From assembly GCA_963787645.1 (NCBI GenBank), contig CAWBDS010000013.1:1-64000 (forward strand): a DNA stretch of 64,000 bases. Reading direction: 5' to 3'. The notes below the pieces were generated by a model. It was given only the letters and a program-made list of their open reading frames with translations. It was not told where the DNA came from and did not search any database. The position numbers were made by a program, and so were the translations under genes. Positions 9,677-18,243 of this stretch are shown here, piece by piece (the first letter of the stretch is position 1; every line of letters starts with the position of its first letter). The stretch comes from Palsa-504 sp963787645 (GTDB lineage: Bacteria; Actinomycetota; Actinomycetes; Streptosporangiales; Streptosporangiaceae).

Positions 9677-10174
9677 TTAAAGGCGCAGGAGGAAGTAGTA
9701 GGAATCGTTTTGGCGGCTTGGGTGCAGGACGTACCCGGCGGCTATCTTCAGGGCGTAGTTCTCGGCGCTTGTCACCGGGCTGCGGGAGCGCATCTGGTAG
9801 CAGCCGGCGGTCCGGCAGCGCCGTGCTGCGTGCTGCTGAAGCGCGGTTCCTATTCCGCGGCGGCGTCGTTGCGGATCGACTCCGAAGGCCTCGACATAGC
9901 CTTCCAGGAGCGGTTCGCCATTGTGCATTACCGCGGGCCTGCCCTCCTCGGCGCCGATCACCTGGACCAGGTAGCGCAGGAAGCCGGCGCACTGGGTGCC
10001 GTCGAAGGCGGCGAGCACGTGAGATTCCAGCGCATGCGGGATGCGGGAAGCCAGATAGCGGTCCTGGGCCAGCACGCGGGCCGCCAGGATGAGCACCTGC
10101 TCGAAGTGCGCTGTCCCAGGTTGGACCTCTAGCACCTGTACCTGCCGTCCAGGCTCGTCAGCGCGGTCATCCAT
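9677..10174 (-). CDS. GNAT-family N-acetyltransferase
   Basis: About 165 residues from the ATG at 10174; the open frame extends upstream, but the extra 44 residues look non-coding. Acyl-CoA binding motif A is clear: GYVEAFGVDPQRRRRGIGTALQQHA, in which RRRRGIGTAL supplies the R/Q-x-x-G-x-G/A loop. It is followed by a motif-B-like SAENYALKIAAGYVLHPSR segment. Members transfer an acetyl group from acetyl-CoA to amines; no substrate can be inferred. It stands alone between an insertion sequence and an A+T-richer region. Confidence 0.8.
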   Translation of the reverse strand: MDDRADEPGRQVQVLEVQPGTAHFEQVLILAARVLAQDRYLASRIPHALESHVLAAFDGTQCAGFLRYLVQVIGAEEGRPAVMHNGEPLLEGYVEAFGVDPQRRRRGIGTALQQHAARRCRTAGCYQMRSRSPVTSAENYALKIAAGYVLHPSRQNDSYYFLLRL

Positions 10175-10306
10175 CCGCCCATCATGCCGCCAGCCGGCAG
10201 GGACGTGCGGCCTTACGCCGTCCACAAGCCAGGCAACCCGAGGCGGTGATTCGGCCACGCGACTCGCGGCAGGTGCGGGCGTGAAGGTGAAGCCTCGCGA
10301 TAACAT

Positions 10307-10662
10307 CCGGCCCGACGATCTGCAAGCTTCGGCGCATGGTGCGGCTAAGGCAGGTCTGCGCGATGCGCGGTCATTCTCCAGCTGGCTGACCCATCCCGAG
10401 CGGCCAAGTTAGACCGCTGAAAAGCAGAGTTCTTGTTCCCAGCGGGCTTCAACCTGCTCGGATGCGCCACAGACAGTCTCGATCGTAACCGAAACTACAG
10501 TAATCGGTCTAATTGGGACAAATTATGCCTTATTGTCTACGATAAGCAGTTGGTCGGGTCGGACGTTCACTCGCACGTACGGACGAGATGTGACGTATCG
10601 GGCAGAAGTGCTATCCTAAGTAGGTGAACCCTTAGGTGTAGCTTCAGTGAGGTATAAGGAAC
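10307..10662. other. A+T-richer intergenic leader
   Basis: Base composition drops visibly from about 10430 onward, matching the downstream beta-propeller gene and unlike the rest of the window. A short inverted repeat CCTAAG/CTTAGG (10615-10620 and 10631-10636) overlaps a direct TAGGTG repeat just before the gene, a possible promoter or operator. A 64-residue open frame at 10433-10627 has no recognisable features. Confidence 0.4.
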
Positions 10663-11147
10663 TTGGCAGAGTACGGCACTTGTCCTTTCTGTTCGGCTAG
10701 CGTCGAATTAACACCCAAGCGAAGACAGCTTAAATCGCATTCCTTTAAGGGCGATCAATGCCAGGGAAGCGGATTGAGGCTACGTCCAATGTCGCCGAAA
10801 AAACGGCGCTGGTCGCAATTGACTCGCGCCGCAAAAGTGGCATACTCTTTGGTCTTCACTGTAATCGCAGGTGGGCTTAGCATCCTTGGATATCTGGGAA
10901 TATCGCCACAAAGTGCACCTCAAATAACTATCGGAAAATCGCCTGAACAGCTTATCAGCTCGGATTCCGACGGCATCCCGGCGGATGGGGATAGCGGACG
11001 ACCCAGTATCGATGCATCAGGAAGGTACGTTGCATTCACCTCGGATGCGACTAACCTGACATCAGCCGCAACAAATGGCCATTACAATATATATCGTAAG
11101 GATCGCCAGGCGGGCGCCGTGTATCTTGCCAGTGGCGGAGCAAATGG

Positions 11148-12569
11148 TCAAGTCCCTGGGCGTGGTGTTTCGCGGTTAGCGCGTGATTCTTTTGGCTGGG
11201 TTAGGCGCTGAGTGCCGGGAGGTCGTTGTCGGGGGTCACCTCCGTGGCGCCGGGGGCCAGGGTGATGCGGGATCGGGCCAGGATGTCGAGGCCGAGGTAG
11301 CGGCGTCCTTCGGTCCATTCGTCGTGCTGCTCGGCCAGGACGGCGCCGACCAGGCGGATCAGGGAATCGCGGCCGGGGAAGATCCCGACCACGTCGGTCC
11401 GCCGGCGGATCTCGCGGTTCAGCCGCTCTTGCGGGTTATTGGACCAGATCTGGCGCCACAGCTCCTTGGGAAAGGCGGTGAACGCCAGGACGTCAGGCCG
11501 GGCGGCGTCCAGGTGCGCGGCGACCTTGGGGAGCTTGGCGGCGATGGCATCGATGAGCCGGTCGTACTGGTCGTGCACGCTGGTGGCGTCGGGCTGGTCA
11601 TAGACCGAGTGGAGCAGCGTCTTGACCCAGGGCCAGGACGCTTTCGGGGTGGCGGACATCAAGTTCGCGGCGTAATGAGTCCGGCACCGCTGCCAGCTCG
11701 CGCCGGGCAGGGTCGCGCCGATGGCGTCGACCAGGCCGCGGTGCGCGTCAGAGGTGACGAGGCGGACGCCGGTCAGGCCGCGGGCGGTCAGATCCCGGAA
11801 GAACCCCAGCCACCCGGCGCCGTCCTCAGCCGAGGTGACCTGCAGCCCCAGGATCTCCCGGTGCCCGTCCGCGTTCACCCCCGCCGCCAGCAGCGCGTGG
11901 ACGCCGACGACGCGGCCGCCTTCGCGGACCTTCAGCACCAGGGCATCCGCGGCCACGAAGGTATACGGGCCGGCGTCCAGCGGCCGGGTCCGGAACGCCT
12001 CCACCTGCTCGTCCAGGTCCCGGGCCATCTCACTGACCTGCGACCTCGATAGCCGGGTGATCCCGAGGGATTCCACCAGCTTTTCCATCCGCCGGGTGGA
12101 CACCCCGAGCAGGTAGCAGGTTGCCACCACCGAGGTCAGGGCCGCTTCGGCGCGGCGGCGGCGTTCCAGCAGCCAGTCCGGGAAGTAGCTGCCTGAGCGC
12201 AGCCTGGGGATCGCCACGTCAAGCGTCCCGGCGCGGGTGTCGAAGTCGCGGTGCCGGTAGCCGTTGCGGACGTTGACCCGGTCCGGGCCCGGCATCCCGT
12301 AGGGGGCGCCGCAGACCGCGTTGGCCTCCGCGGACATCAGCGTGTTGATGAAGGTGGTCAGCATCGAGCGCAGCAGGTCCGGCGACGCGGACTGGAGCTG
12401 GTCGTGCAGGAAGCGTGCAGGGTCGATACTGCTAGGGGCGGTCATCGTCGTGTCTCCTTCAGAAGCACTGTGAGAGGTCTTCCAAAGAATCACGCGGTGG
12501 CCGCCTTACACGTCTGCGCCACGCCCATCAGCGAGCGGGTCAGTACACCACTCTGCAGGACTCAACTGA
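11148..12569 (-). mobile_element. IS256-type insertion sequence, copy A
   Basis: A 1422-bp element with a transposase gene on the minus strand. Its ends are imperfect inverted repeats: the left end begins TCAAGTCCCTGGGCGTGGTG, and the right end read inward begins TCAGTTGAGTCCTGCAGAGT. It is flanked by a perfect 8-bp direct repeat GCAAATGG (11140-11147 and 12570-12577), the target duplication size of this family. Insertion disrupted the beta-propeller gene. The second copy at 13893-17949 has matching ends, which confirms the limits. Confidence 0.92.
11201..12445 (-). CDS. IS256-family transposase (copy A)
   Basis: A 414-residue intact DDE transposase. The start is the ATG giving MTAPSSIDPARF, with a GAAGGAGA ribosome binding site. 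Features are YRHRDFDTRAGTLDVAIPRLR, a first Asp in FVAADALVLKV, a second in LVTSDAHRGL, C/H residues in WQRCRTHYAANLM, and the Glu-bearing NNPQERLNREIRRRT motif. About 20 residues differ from the copy at 16651 (roughly 95% identical by eye), so the two are not very recent duplicates. Confidence 0.95.
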   Translation of the reverse strand: MTAPSSIDPARFLHDQLQSASPDLLRSMLTTFINTLMSAEANAVCGAPYGMPGPDRVNVRNGYRHRDFDTRAGTLDVAIPRLRSGSYFPDWLLERRRRAEAALTSVVATCYLLGVSTRRMEKLVESLGITRLSRSQVSEMARDLDEQVEAFRTRPLDAGPYTFVAADALVLKVREGGRVVGVHALLAAGVNADGHREILGLQVTSAEDGAGWLGFFRDLTARGLTGVRLVTSDAHRGLVDAIGATLPGASWQRCRTHYAANLMSATPKASWPWVKTLLHSVYDQPDATSVHDQYDRLIDAIAAKLPKVAAHLDAARPDVLAFTAFPKELWRQIWSNNPQERLNREIRRRTDVVGIFPGRDSLIRLVGAVLAEQHDEWTEGRRYLGLDILARSRITLAPGATEVTPDNDLPALSA

Positions 12570-13573
12570 GCAAATGGGGCAGAAGCAAATGGGTCCAGTC
12601 AGTTTCCCGTGATATGCGCGAATGGTGTTTACATAGCTTTTGCCTCCACTTCGACGAACCTGATCGCTGGAGGCCCGAAGTTGACCGGCGCGTTTTCTGA
12701 AGTCTATGTAAAGAACGCTGAAACGGGGCAAACGACACTAGTCAGCGTCAATGCAACCACTGGCGCACCGGCCGATGGCAATAGCGACAATCCAAGGTTC
12801 AGCAAGGATTGCTCAGAGATCGCTTTTGAATCTCAGGCGGGAAATCTAGCTTCAGGAAATGCCACTCATCTCTACAATGTCTTTGTTAGAAACCTGCGTA
12901 CAGAGACTACGACGATTGCTAGTATCAATAGTAACGGAGATGCCCTGAATTCCGATAGCGCGGCTGAAGATATCAATGGAGCTGGGACCATGGTCGCTTT
13001 CACTTCATGGGCTTCCAATCTTCCGGGGCGGATCCAGGGCGTCCTGAAATTTATGTGCGCAACCTGGCAGCGCACACCACTATTCCTATTAGTGCATACT
13101 ATCGGAATCTTGGCCCAGATGCTCAGGGTTTTAGCTGGCCCAGCTTCAGCCCGGACGGCAGGTACCTTATCTTCAGGTCTCTAACCGACCCTCTTGACAT
13201 CACAAAAAGAGGAAGATACGTCTTGGTCTGGGACATCGTTAAAAGGAACAGCGTAATTAACAGTGCTAGCGGCGCACCCGCCGGATGGGATGACGCATGC
13301 ATCACAGGAATAAATAACGGAACCAATTTCAGCCCCATAATCGCAGATCCCGATTCGGGCCATTCTTACCGAGTTCTATTCACGGTCGCTCGAAACGGTG
13401 TCTGCAATCTCGTGCTCCGAGACCTCGAAGGAAACGACATACCAATAAATTCTACGATAAACTATCAGCAGGTGCTTGAACCGACAATTAACAGCTCGGG
13501 CGATTTCATGAGCTGGGACGTCGCATCGCAGCCACAGCTCATCTATGCATGCAAGATTGACGAGTGCAGTTGA

Positions 13574-13892
13574 TGGGGCGAGGTTCAGGATGGATCCCTT
13601 TAAACCTATACAGGCAAACAGTCCCATCCCTGTGGATGACAACAACGGCAAGAAGTACTACAAGAAGCGCACTCATTTCGGCAGATCCGGATGTCGGCCA
13701 GCTGTCGGGTAAGTACGCACCCCGACGCAGATCACCCGATCCGGCGTGCGTCAGGCGGCTACCCTGGCAGCCAGGCTGCCGGGCGTTATCCGCGCGTGGC
13801 TTCGTTCGTGAGTTTCGACCGTGGTTCTTCGTGGTTTTAGCCGTACTGGGCCGGCGGGACTGGTGATTTGTGTTCGTGGGTTTTGACCGCAG
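13574..13892. other. stretch without a recognised gene
   Basis: Between the end of the beta-propeller pseudogene and IS256 copy B. It includes a 7-bp stem GGCAGCC/GGCTGCC (13766-13780) and two degenerate copies of TTCGTGRGTTTYGACCG about 75 bp apart (near 13804 and 13873). Neither resembles a known element. Base composition returns to high G+C at about 13690. Confidence 0.4.
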
Positions 13893-14023
13893 TCAGTTGC
13901 GTCCGGCAAGGTGGTGTACTGACCGGCCCCGTTGATGGGCGTGGCGCAGGCGTGTAAGGCGGCCATGTCGCTTGCCAGGGTGATGGGACCGGGTTTTTGC
14001 CACGAGAAAGGGACCACCTGGCG

Positions 14024-14842
14024 TCATGAGTGATCATGCGGGTTTCCTTTCTCGTCGTCAACGGACACGCCGGTGGTGTGGCCGTTGAGTGATGGTTTCT
14101 GGCGTTGCCGGTAAGAGGGTCCTTCGATGACGAGTTCGTGGGCGGTGGAGACGAGCCGGTCGACGGCGGACTGGGCGAGCAGCGGGTCGGCCATCATGGA
14201 CAGCCACTCATCCGGGGTGCGGTTGGAGGTCACGATGGTGGCGGCCCGCTGGTGGCGTTCGACGCACAGCTCGTAGAAGTCGGTGGTGCTGGCGGCATCC
14301 AGCGGCTGCAGGGCCAGGTCGTCGATGATGAGGAGCTCGACGGTGGCCAGGCGGCGCATCTCGTACTCCAGGGTGTTGTCCAGCCGGGCGGCCTTGAGCC
14401 GTTTGAACAGCTTGTCGGCGCGGGCCATGTGCACGCCGCGGCGGCGCCGGATGGCGATATGGCCGAGTGCGCAAGCCAGGTGGGTCTTGCCTACCCCGAC
14501 CGGGCCGAGGAGCAGGGCGCCGTGGCGGGAGTCGAGGAACCGCAGCGAGGCCAGCTCGTTCCACAGCTGCTGGTCATAGCGGACAGCGGCGGCGGGGTCC
14601 CAGGTGTCCAGCCGCATGCCCGTCTCGAGCCCGGCGGCCCGGGCTCGCAGGGAAGCGGATTTAGCCTCGCGGCGGCTGACCTCGTTGGCGAGGATCAGCT
14701 CGAGGAAGTCGGCGTGCGTCATCTTCTGCTGGCGGCCCAGGGTGAGCCGGTCGGGCAGGGTGTCGAGCATCTGGCCCAGCTTGAGCGCCCGCAAGGTGGC
14801 GCGCAGGTCCGGGCTGACGGCATCGCGGATGGCCGTGGTCAC
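14024..14842 (-). CDS. istB: IS21 helper ATPase IstB
   Basis: A 272-residue AAA+ ATPase that assists the IS21 transposase in target handling. Walker A GPVGVGKT spans residues 113-120 and Walker B LLIIDDLAL residues 170-178. The IstB-type YQQLWNEL-like and TIVTSNRTPDEW segments are present. Its start overlaps the istA stop by 4 nt (14839-14842), so translation is coupled. The frame is intact. Confidence 0.95.
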   Translation of the reverse strand: MTTAIRDAVSPDLRATLRALKLGQMLDTLPDRLTLGRQQKMTHADFLELILANEVSRREAKSASLRARAAGLETGMRLDTWDPAAAVRYDQQLWNELASLRFLDSRHGALLLGPVGVGKTHLACALGHIAIRRRRGVHMARADKLFKRLKAARLDNTLEYEMRRLATVELLIIDDLALQPLDAASTTDFYELCVERHQRAATIVTSNRTPDEWLSMMADPLLAQSAVDRLVSTAHELVIEGPSYRQRQKPSLNGHTTGVSVDDEKGNPHDHS

Positions 14843-16410
14843 CGGGTGCTCGCCTCCCCGCCGTCCAGGAGGGTCAGCTGGATGTTCCGGGGCCGGTATT
14901 CGGCCGGGTCACGGGCGAACCGGGCAGCAGCGGCCACCGCGGGGCGCGGCGGCCGGGCGGCGTTCTCGGTGGCCTTTTCCAGCATCGAGGCGATCTTGGT
15001 GACGTTGACGACGTCCAGCTCCAGCGCCCGGGCGCAGGCGGTATCGACCGGGCCGGGCCCGTAGCGGCGGACCAGCCCGAGCAGCCGGTAGACCTGCCGC
15101 ATCTTGGTCCATGGCAGGTCCGTGTCCAGCAGCTGGTCGGCATAGACGCCGATGGCGTCCCCGTGCCGGCGGGCGGCCCTGGCGAGCGAGGCCACGTCCC
15201 GCATCGCGTAGGTAGTCTTCTCCGCGGGCAGGTCAGCGGGGTCGGTGGACCGGCGGCCCGGCTGCTGGCGGGGGTGCACCTTGACCAGCTGCCCGCGGCA
15301 GTACAGCCTGACCAGCGCCGAGTCGGCGCGGGCATCCAGATGGCAGCCCAGGTATTCCTTCGGCGCCGAATACAGCGACCGGACCACCTCGACGTGGAAG
15401 TCCCGGTGGACCTTCACCCGGGTGAACACCGGCACGTCATAGGGCTCTGCGGGCGGCGGCAGCAGCGCCCCCGCCTCCTGGGCGGCGAACACTTCCGCGG
15501 GCCGCGCGGCGATGGTGCCGTGAATCCGCATCCCGGCGACATCCCGGCACCAGTCCTCCGCGCGGGCCTGCGCCTCGGACAGCCCGGCGAAGTCCTCCCC
15601 GGCGAAGAAGTTCCCGCGCACGTACTGCACCGCCCGCTCCACCTTCGGCTTGTCTTTCGGTGACCGGACCCGGGCCGCGTCGGTGACAAAGCCCCGGGCC
15701 TGCATGTAATCCAGCCAGCCCGCGGTGAACCGGGGATTGACCGCGTCAGCGTCCGCGACGATCGCCGAGGCATTGTCGGGAACCAGGACCTGGAACACGC
15801 CGCCGAAGAACGCCCAGGCGGCCTCGCATCCCGCGATGAACGCGGCCAGAGTCTGGGTGAACGACAGCCACACGAACATGTGCCGCGAATAGCACGCGGT
15901 GAAGATCAGCGCGTGCACCTTGCGCTGCCGCCCGGACACCGGATCAGCCAGCAACCCCAGGTAGCCGAAGTCCAGCTGGCACTCCATCCCCGGCTCGCCG
16001 TCGGCGACCCGCACCGTCGTCACCGCGGAACGGCCGTACCCGCAGCGCTCCGCGCAGAACCGGTGCAGCGTCCGGTACGGCACCGCGACGCCCTGCCGCT
16101 CCAGCAGCATCCCGATCTTGACCACGGTCAGGCCCTGCTTCACCTGCGCCTGGATCTCGTCCCGGCAGGCCTCCAACCGGTCCCATGCCTGCCCGTGCCC
16201 GGCCGGCCGCACTGGCCGGACCGCCTCGGCGACCTGACCAACCAGCTCATCGGTCAGCTGCCCTATCCCGCCCTCGCGGGCCAGGCCCGCCGCCAGCGCC
16301 GCCTCGACATACCGGCGTGCGGTCTTGCGGTCCACCCCCGCCTGCGCGGCCACCTTCCGCAACCCGGCCCCGGCCAGCCACGACCGGAGCACCTCACGGA
16401 TCTCTATCAC
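14839..16410 (-). CDS. istA: IS21 transposase IstA
   Basis: About 523 residues from the GTG at 16410, which is preceded by GGGAGGT at proper spacing; an ATG at 16431 would give 530. The N-terminal helix-turn-helix is LRKVAAQAGVDRKTARRYVE. The integrase core has Asp in ECQLDFGYLG, Asp in VLVPDNASAIV and Glu in KDKPKVERAVQYVR. The C-terminal beta-barrel region follows (HRDFHVEVVRSLYSAPKEYLG). The frame is intact, so this element may be mobile with its istB partner. Confidence 0.94.
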   Translation of the reverse strand: MIEIREVLRSWLAGAGLRKVAAQAGVDRKTARRYVEAALAAGLAREGGIGQLTDELVGQVAEAVRPVRPAGHGQAWDRLEACRDEIQAQVKQGLTVVKIGMLLERQGVAVPYRTLHRFCAERCGYGRSAVTTVRVADGEPGMECQLDFGYLGLLADPVSGRQRKVHALIFTACYSRHMFVWLSFTQTLAAFIAGCEAAWAFFGGVFQVLVPDNASAIVADADAVNPRFTAGWLDYMQARGFVTDAARVRSPKDKPKVERAVQYVRGNFFAGEDFAGLSEAQARAEDWCRDVAGMRIHGTIAARPAEVFAAQEAGALLPPPAEPYDVPVFTRVKVHRDFHVEVVRSLYSAPKEYLGCHLDARADSALVRLYCRGQLVKVHPRQQPGRRSTDPADLPAEKTTYAMRDVASLARAARRHGDAIGVYADQLLDTDLPWTKMRQVYRLLGLVRRYGPGPVDTACARALELDVVNVTKIASMLEKATENAARPPRPAVAAAARFARDPAEYRPRNIQLTLLDGGEASTR

Positions 16411-16650
16411 GCTGACCTCCCGGAACACCATCCGCCCGCTTCCTCCAAGTCCGACGACTTGCAGGCATCCGAGCAGGAAAGCGGTCAAAACCACCGGCGC
16501 GACACGCCGGGTGGTCCCATTACTGGCAACCGGGTGGTCCCATCCTCGTGGCAGAAAACCCCTCGAAGTGGTCCCATGATCATGGCAGGCGACAGCCACC
16601 GCGTGATTCTTTGGAAGACCTCTCACAGTGCTTCTGAAGGAGACACGACG

Positions 16651-17895
16651 GTGACCGCTCCCAGCAGTATCGACCCTGCCCGTTTCCTGCACGACCAGCT
16701 GGAGTCCGCGTCGCCGGACCTGCTGCGCTCGATGCTGGCCACCTTCATCAACGCGCTGATGTCGGCGGAGGCCGACGCGATGTGCGGCGCCCCGTACGGG
16801 ATGCCGGGCCCGGACCGGGTCAACGTCCGCAACGGCTACCGGCACCGGGACTTCGACACCCGCGCCGGGACCCTGGACGTGGCCATCCCGAAGCTGCGCT
16901 CGGGCTCCTATTTCCCGGACTGGCTGCTGGAACGCCGGCGCCGCGCCGAGGCGGCCCTGACTTCGGTGGTGGCGACCTGCTACCTGCTCGGGGTCTCCAC
17001 CCGGCGGATGGAGAAGCTGGCGGAGACTCTCGGGATCACCCGGCTGAGCAAGTCGCAGGTCAGCGAGATGGCTCGGGACCTGGACGGGCAGGTGGAAGCG
17101 TTCCGGACCCGGCCGCTGGACGCCGGGCCCTACACCTTTGTCGCCGCGGACGCGCTGGTGCTCAAGGTCCGCGAGGGCGGCCGGGTCGTCAACGTCCACG
17201 CCCTGCTGGCAGCCGGGGTGAACAGCGACGGGCACCGGGAGATCCTGGGCCTGCAGGTCACCTCGGCTGAGGACGGCGCCGGATGGCTCGGGTTCTTCCG
17301 GGACCTGACCGCCCGCGGCCTGACCGGAGTCCGGCTCGTCACCTCCGACGCCCACCGCGGCCTGACCGACGCCATCGGCGCGACCCTGCCCGGCGCCAGC
17401 TGGCAAAGATGCCGCACCCACTACGCCGCCAACTTGATGTCCGTCACCCCGAAAGCGTCCTGGCCCTGGGTCAAGACCCTGCTGCACTCGGTCTATGACC
17501 AGCCCGACGCCGCCAGCGTCCACGACCAGTACGACCGGCTCATCGACGCGATCGCCGCCAAGCTCCCCAAGGTCGCCGCCCACCTGGACGCCGCCCGCGC
17601 CGATGTCCTGGCCTTCACCGCCTTCCCCAAGGAACTGTGGCGGCAGATCTGGTCCAATAATCCCCAGGAACGGCTGAACCGCGAGATCCGCCGGCGGACC
17701 GACGTCGTCGGGATCTTCCCCGGCCGCGACGCCCTGATCCGCCTCGTCGGCGCCGTCCTGGCCGAACAGCACGACGAATGGACCGAAGGACGGCGCTACC
17801 TCGGCCTGGACATCCTGACCCGATCCCGCATCACCCTCGCACCCACCGCCACGGAGGTAACCCCCGACAACGACATCCCCGCGCTCAGCGCCTAA
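16651..17895 (+). CDS. IS256-family transposase (copy B)
   Basis: A 414-residue intact transposase starting at a GTG with GAAGGAGA upstream, the same position as the ATG in copy A. The catalytic segments FVAADALVLKV, LVTSDAHRGL and NNPQERLNREIRRRT are unchanged from copy A. The IS21-type insertion lies about 50 bp upstream of the gene, so the promoter end of this copy is altered while the protein is complete. Confidence 0.95.
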   Translation: MTAPSSIDPARFLHDQLESASPDLLRSMLATFINALMSAEADAMCGAPYGMPGPDRVNVRNGYRHRDFDTRAGTLDVAIPKLRSGSYFPDWLLERRRRAEAALTSVVATCYLLGVSTRRMEKLAETLGITRLSKSQVSEMARDLDGQVEAFRTRPLDAGPYTFVAADALVLKVREGGRVVNVHALLAAGVNSDGHREILGLQVTSAEDGAGWLGFFRDLTARGLTGVRLVTSDAHRGLTDAIGATLPGASWQRCRTHYAANLMSVTPKASWPWVKTLLHSVYDQPDAASVHDQYDRLIDAIAAKLPKVAAHLDAARADVLAFTAFPKELWRQIWSNNPQERLNREIRRRTDVVGIFPGRDALIRLVGAVLAEQHDEWTEGRRYLGLDILTRSRITLAPTATEVTPDNDIPALSA

Positions 17896-18201
17896 CCCAA
17901 CCCAAAAGAATCACGCGCTAACCGCGAAACACCACGCCGCAGGACTTGACCCCGCAGTCTGGCCTGAGTGCCGTTATCCGGTGCGATGCTCTGACCCGGG
18001 CGGTCGATCTTCTTTGCGGGCGCGCAACCCGTGATGGCTCAGCTGGTGGCGGCTCAGCGCCGGGCCGAGCGGTCGTGGTCGGCGATGAGGAGGCCGATCG
18101 TCTGGGCTGGACTGTGCCGCCATCCGAGCTGGAGTGCTGTGGCCTGCCCGCCGCTGCCCGCGGTCTTGTCCCTGGCGATGCTTGCATCGCTGTGACAGGG
18201 G

Positions 18202-18236
18202 TGCGTCCTGTTACCGCCTGGCGGTAACAGGACGCA
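18202..18236. repeat. 17-bp perfect palindrome next to a tyrosine recombinase gene
   Basis: TGCGTCCTGTTACCGCC and its exact reverse complement are separated by a single T. It lies 7 bp beyond the stop of the recombinase gene. It could be a bidirectional hairpin terminator, although no T-run follows, or a recombination half-site pair for the adjacent enzyme. The 250 bp between IS256 copy B and this palindrome contain no recognised gene. Confidence 0.9.
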
Positions 18237-18243
18237 GGTTGTG

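Larger units (their letters stand above)
10663..13573 (+). pseudogene. membrane-anchored zinc-ribbon/PD40 beta-propeller protein, split by an IS256-type element
   Basis: Removing 11148-12577 (the element plus one 8-bp target copy) rejoins two frames exactly, reading SGGANG-AEANGSSQFP across the junction. The restored protein is about 493 residues. It has an N-terminal zinc-ribbon-like CPFC...H...C (C7, C10, H26, C33), one transmembrane helix (about 56-79), then repeated TolB/PD40-type blades such as DASGRYVAFTSDATNLT, CANGVYIAFASTSTNLI and SPDGRYLIFRS. A second lesion is a frame change in GGGG at 13024-13027; adding one G restores NLPGADPGRPEIYVRN. The start is a TTG at 10663 with GAGG and AAGGA upstream. 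The gene is markedly A+T-richer than its neighbours, which suggests horizontal acquisition. Family members are usually extracytoplasmic binding modules; this one's partner is unknown. Confidence 0.85.
13966..16594 (-). mobile_element. IS21-type insertion sequence
   Basis: A 2629-bp element with TG...CA termini: left TGTCGCTTGCCA and right TGGCAGGCGACA. A longer imperfect terminal inverted repeat of about 60 bp contains GTGGTCCCAT motifs (16511, 16534 and 16568; inverted relatives near 13983 and 14010), the multiple terminal repeats expected for IS21. GCCA is duplicated at 13962-13965 and 16595-16598. Excision restores the sequence seen at the same place in IS256 copy A. Confidence 0.92.
13893..17949 (+). 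mobile_element. IS256-type insertion sequence, copy B, split by an IS21-type element
   Basis: The left end (TCAGTTGCGTCCGGC, from 13893) and right end (GGACTTGA, to 17949) match copy A. Subtracting the nested IS21-type element and one GCCA copy leaves 1424 bp, against 1422 bp for copy A. The flanks GACCGCAG (13885-13892) and CCCCGCAG (17950-17957) agree in six of eight positions, so the target duplication is imperfect or has diverged. The transposase gene at 16651 is intact; only the upstream non-coding end was split. Confidence 0.85.

Noticed and set aside
10433..10627. A 64-residue open frame before the beta-propeller gene
   Set aside because: No ribosome binding site, family resemblance or domain features; A+T-richer DNA there more likely holds the promoter region.
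12500..12569. Similarity between DNA right of IS256 copy A and DNA left of the IS21-type element, first read as an IS21 fragment
   Set aside because: Both stretches are the upstream end of the IS256-type element itself; the IS21-type element inserted inside that end in copy B.
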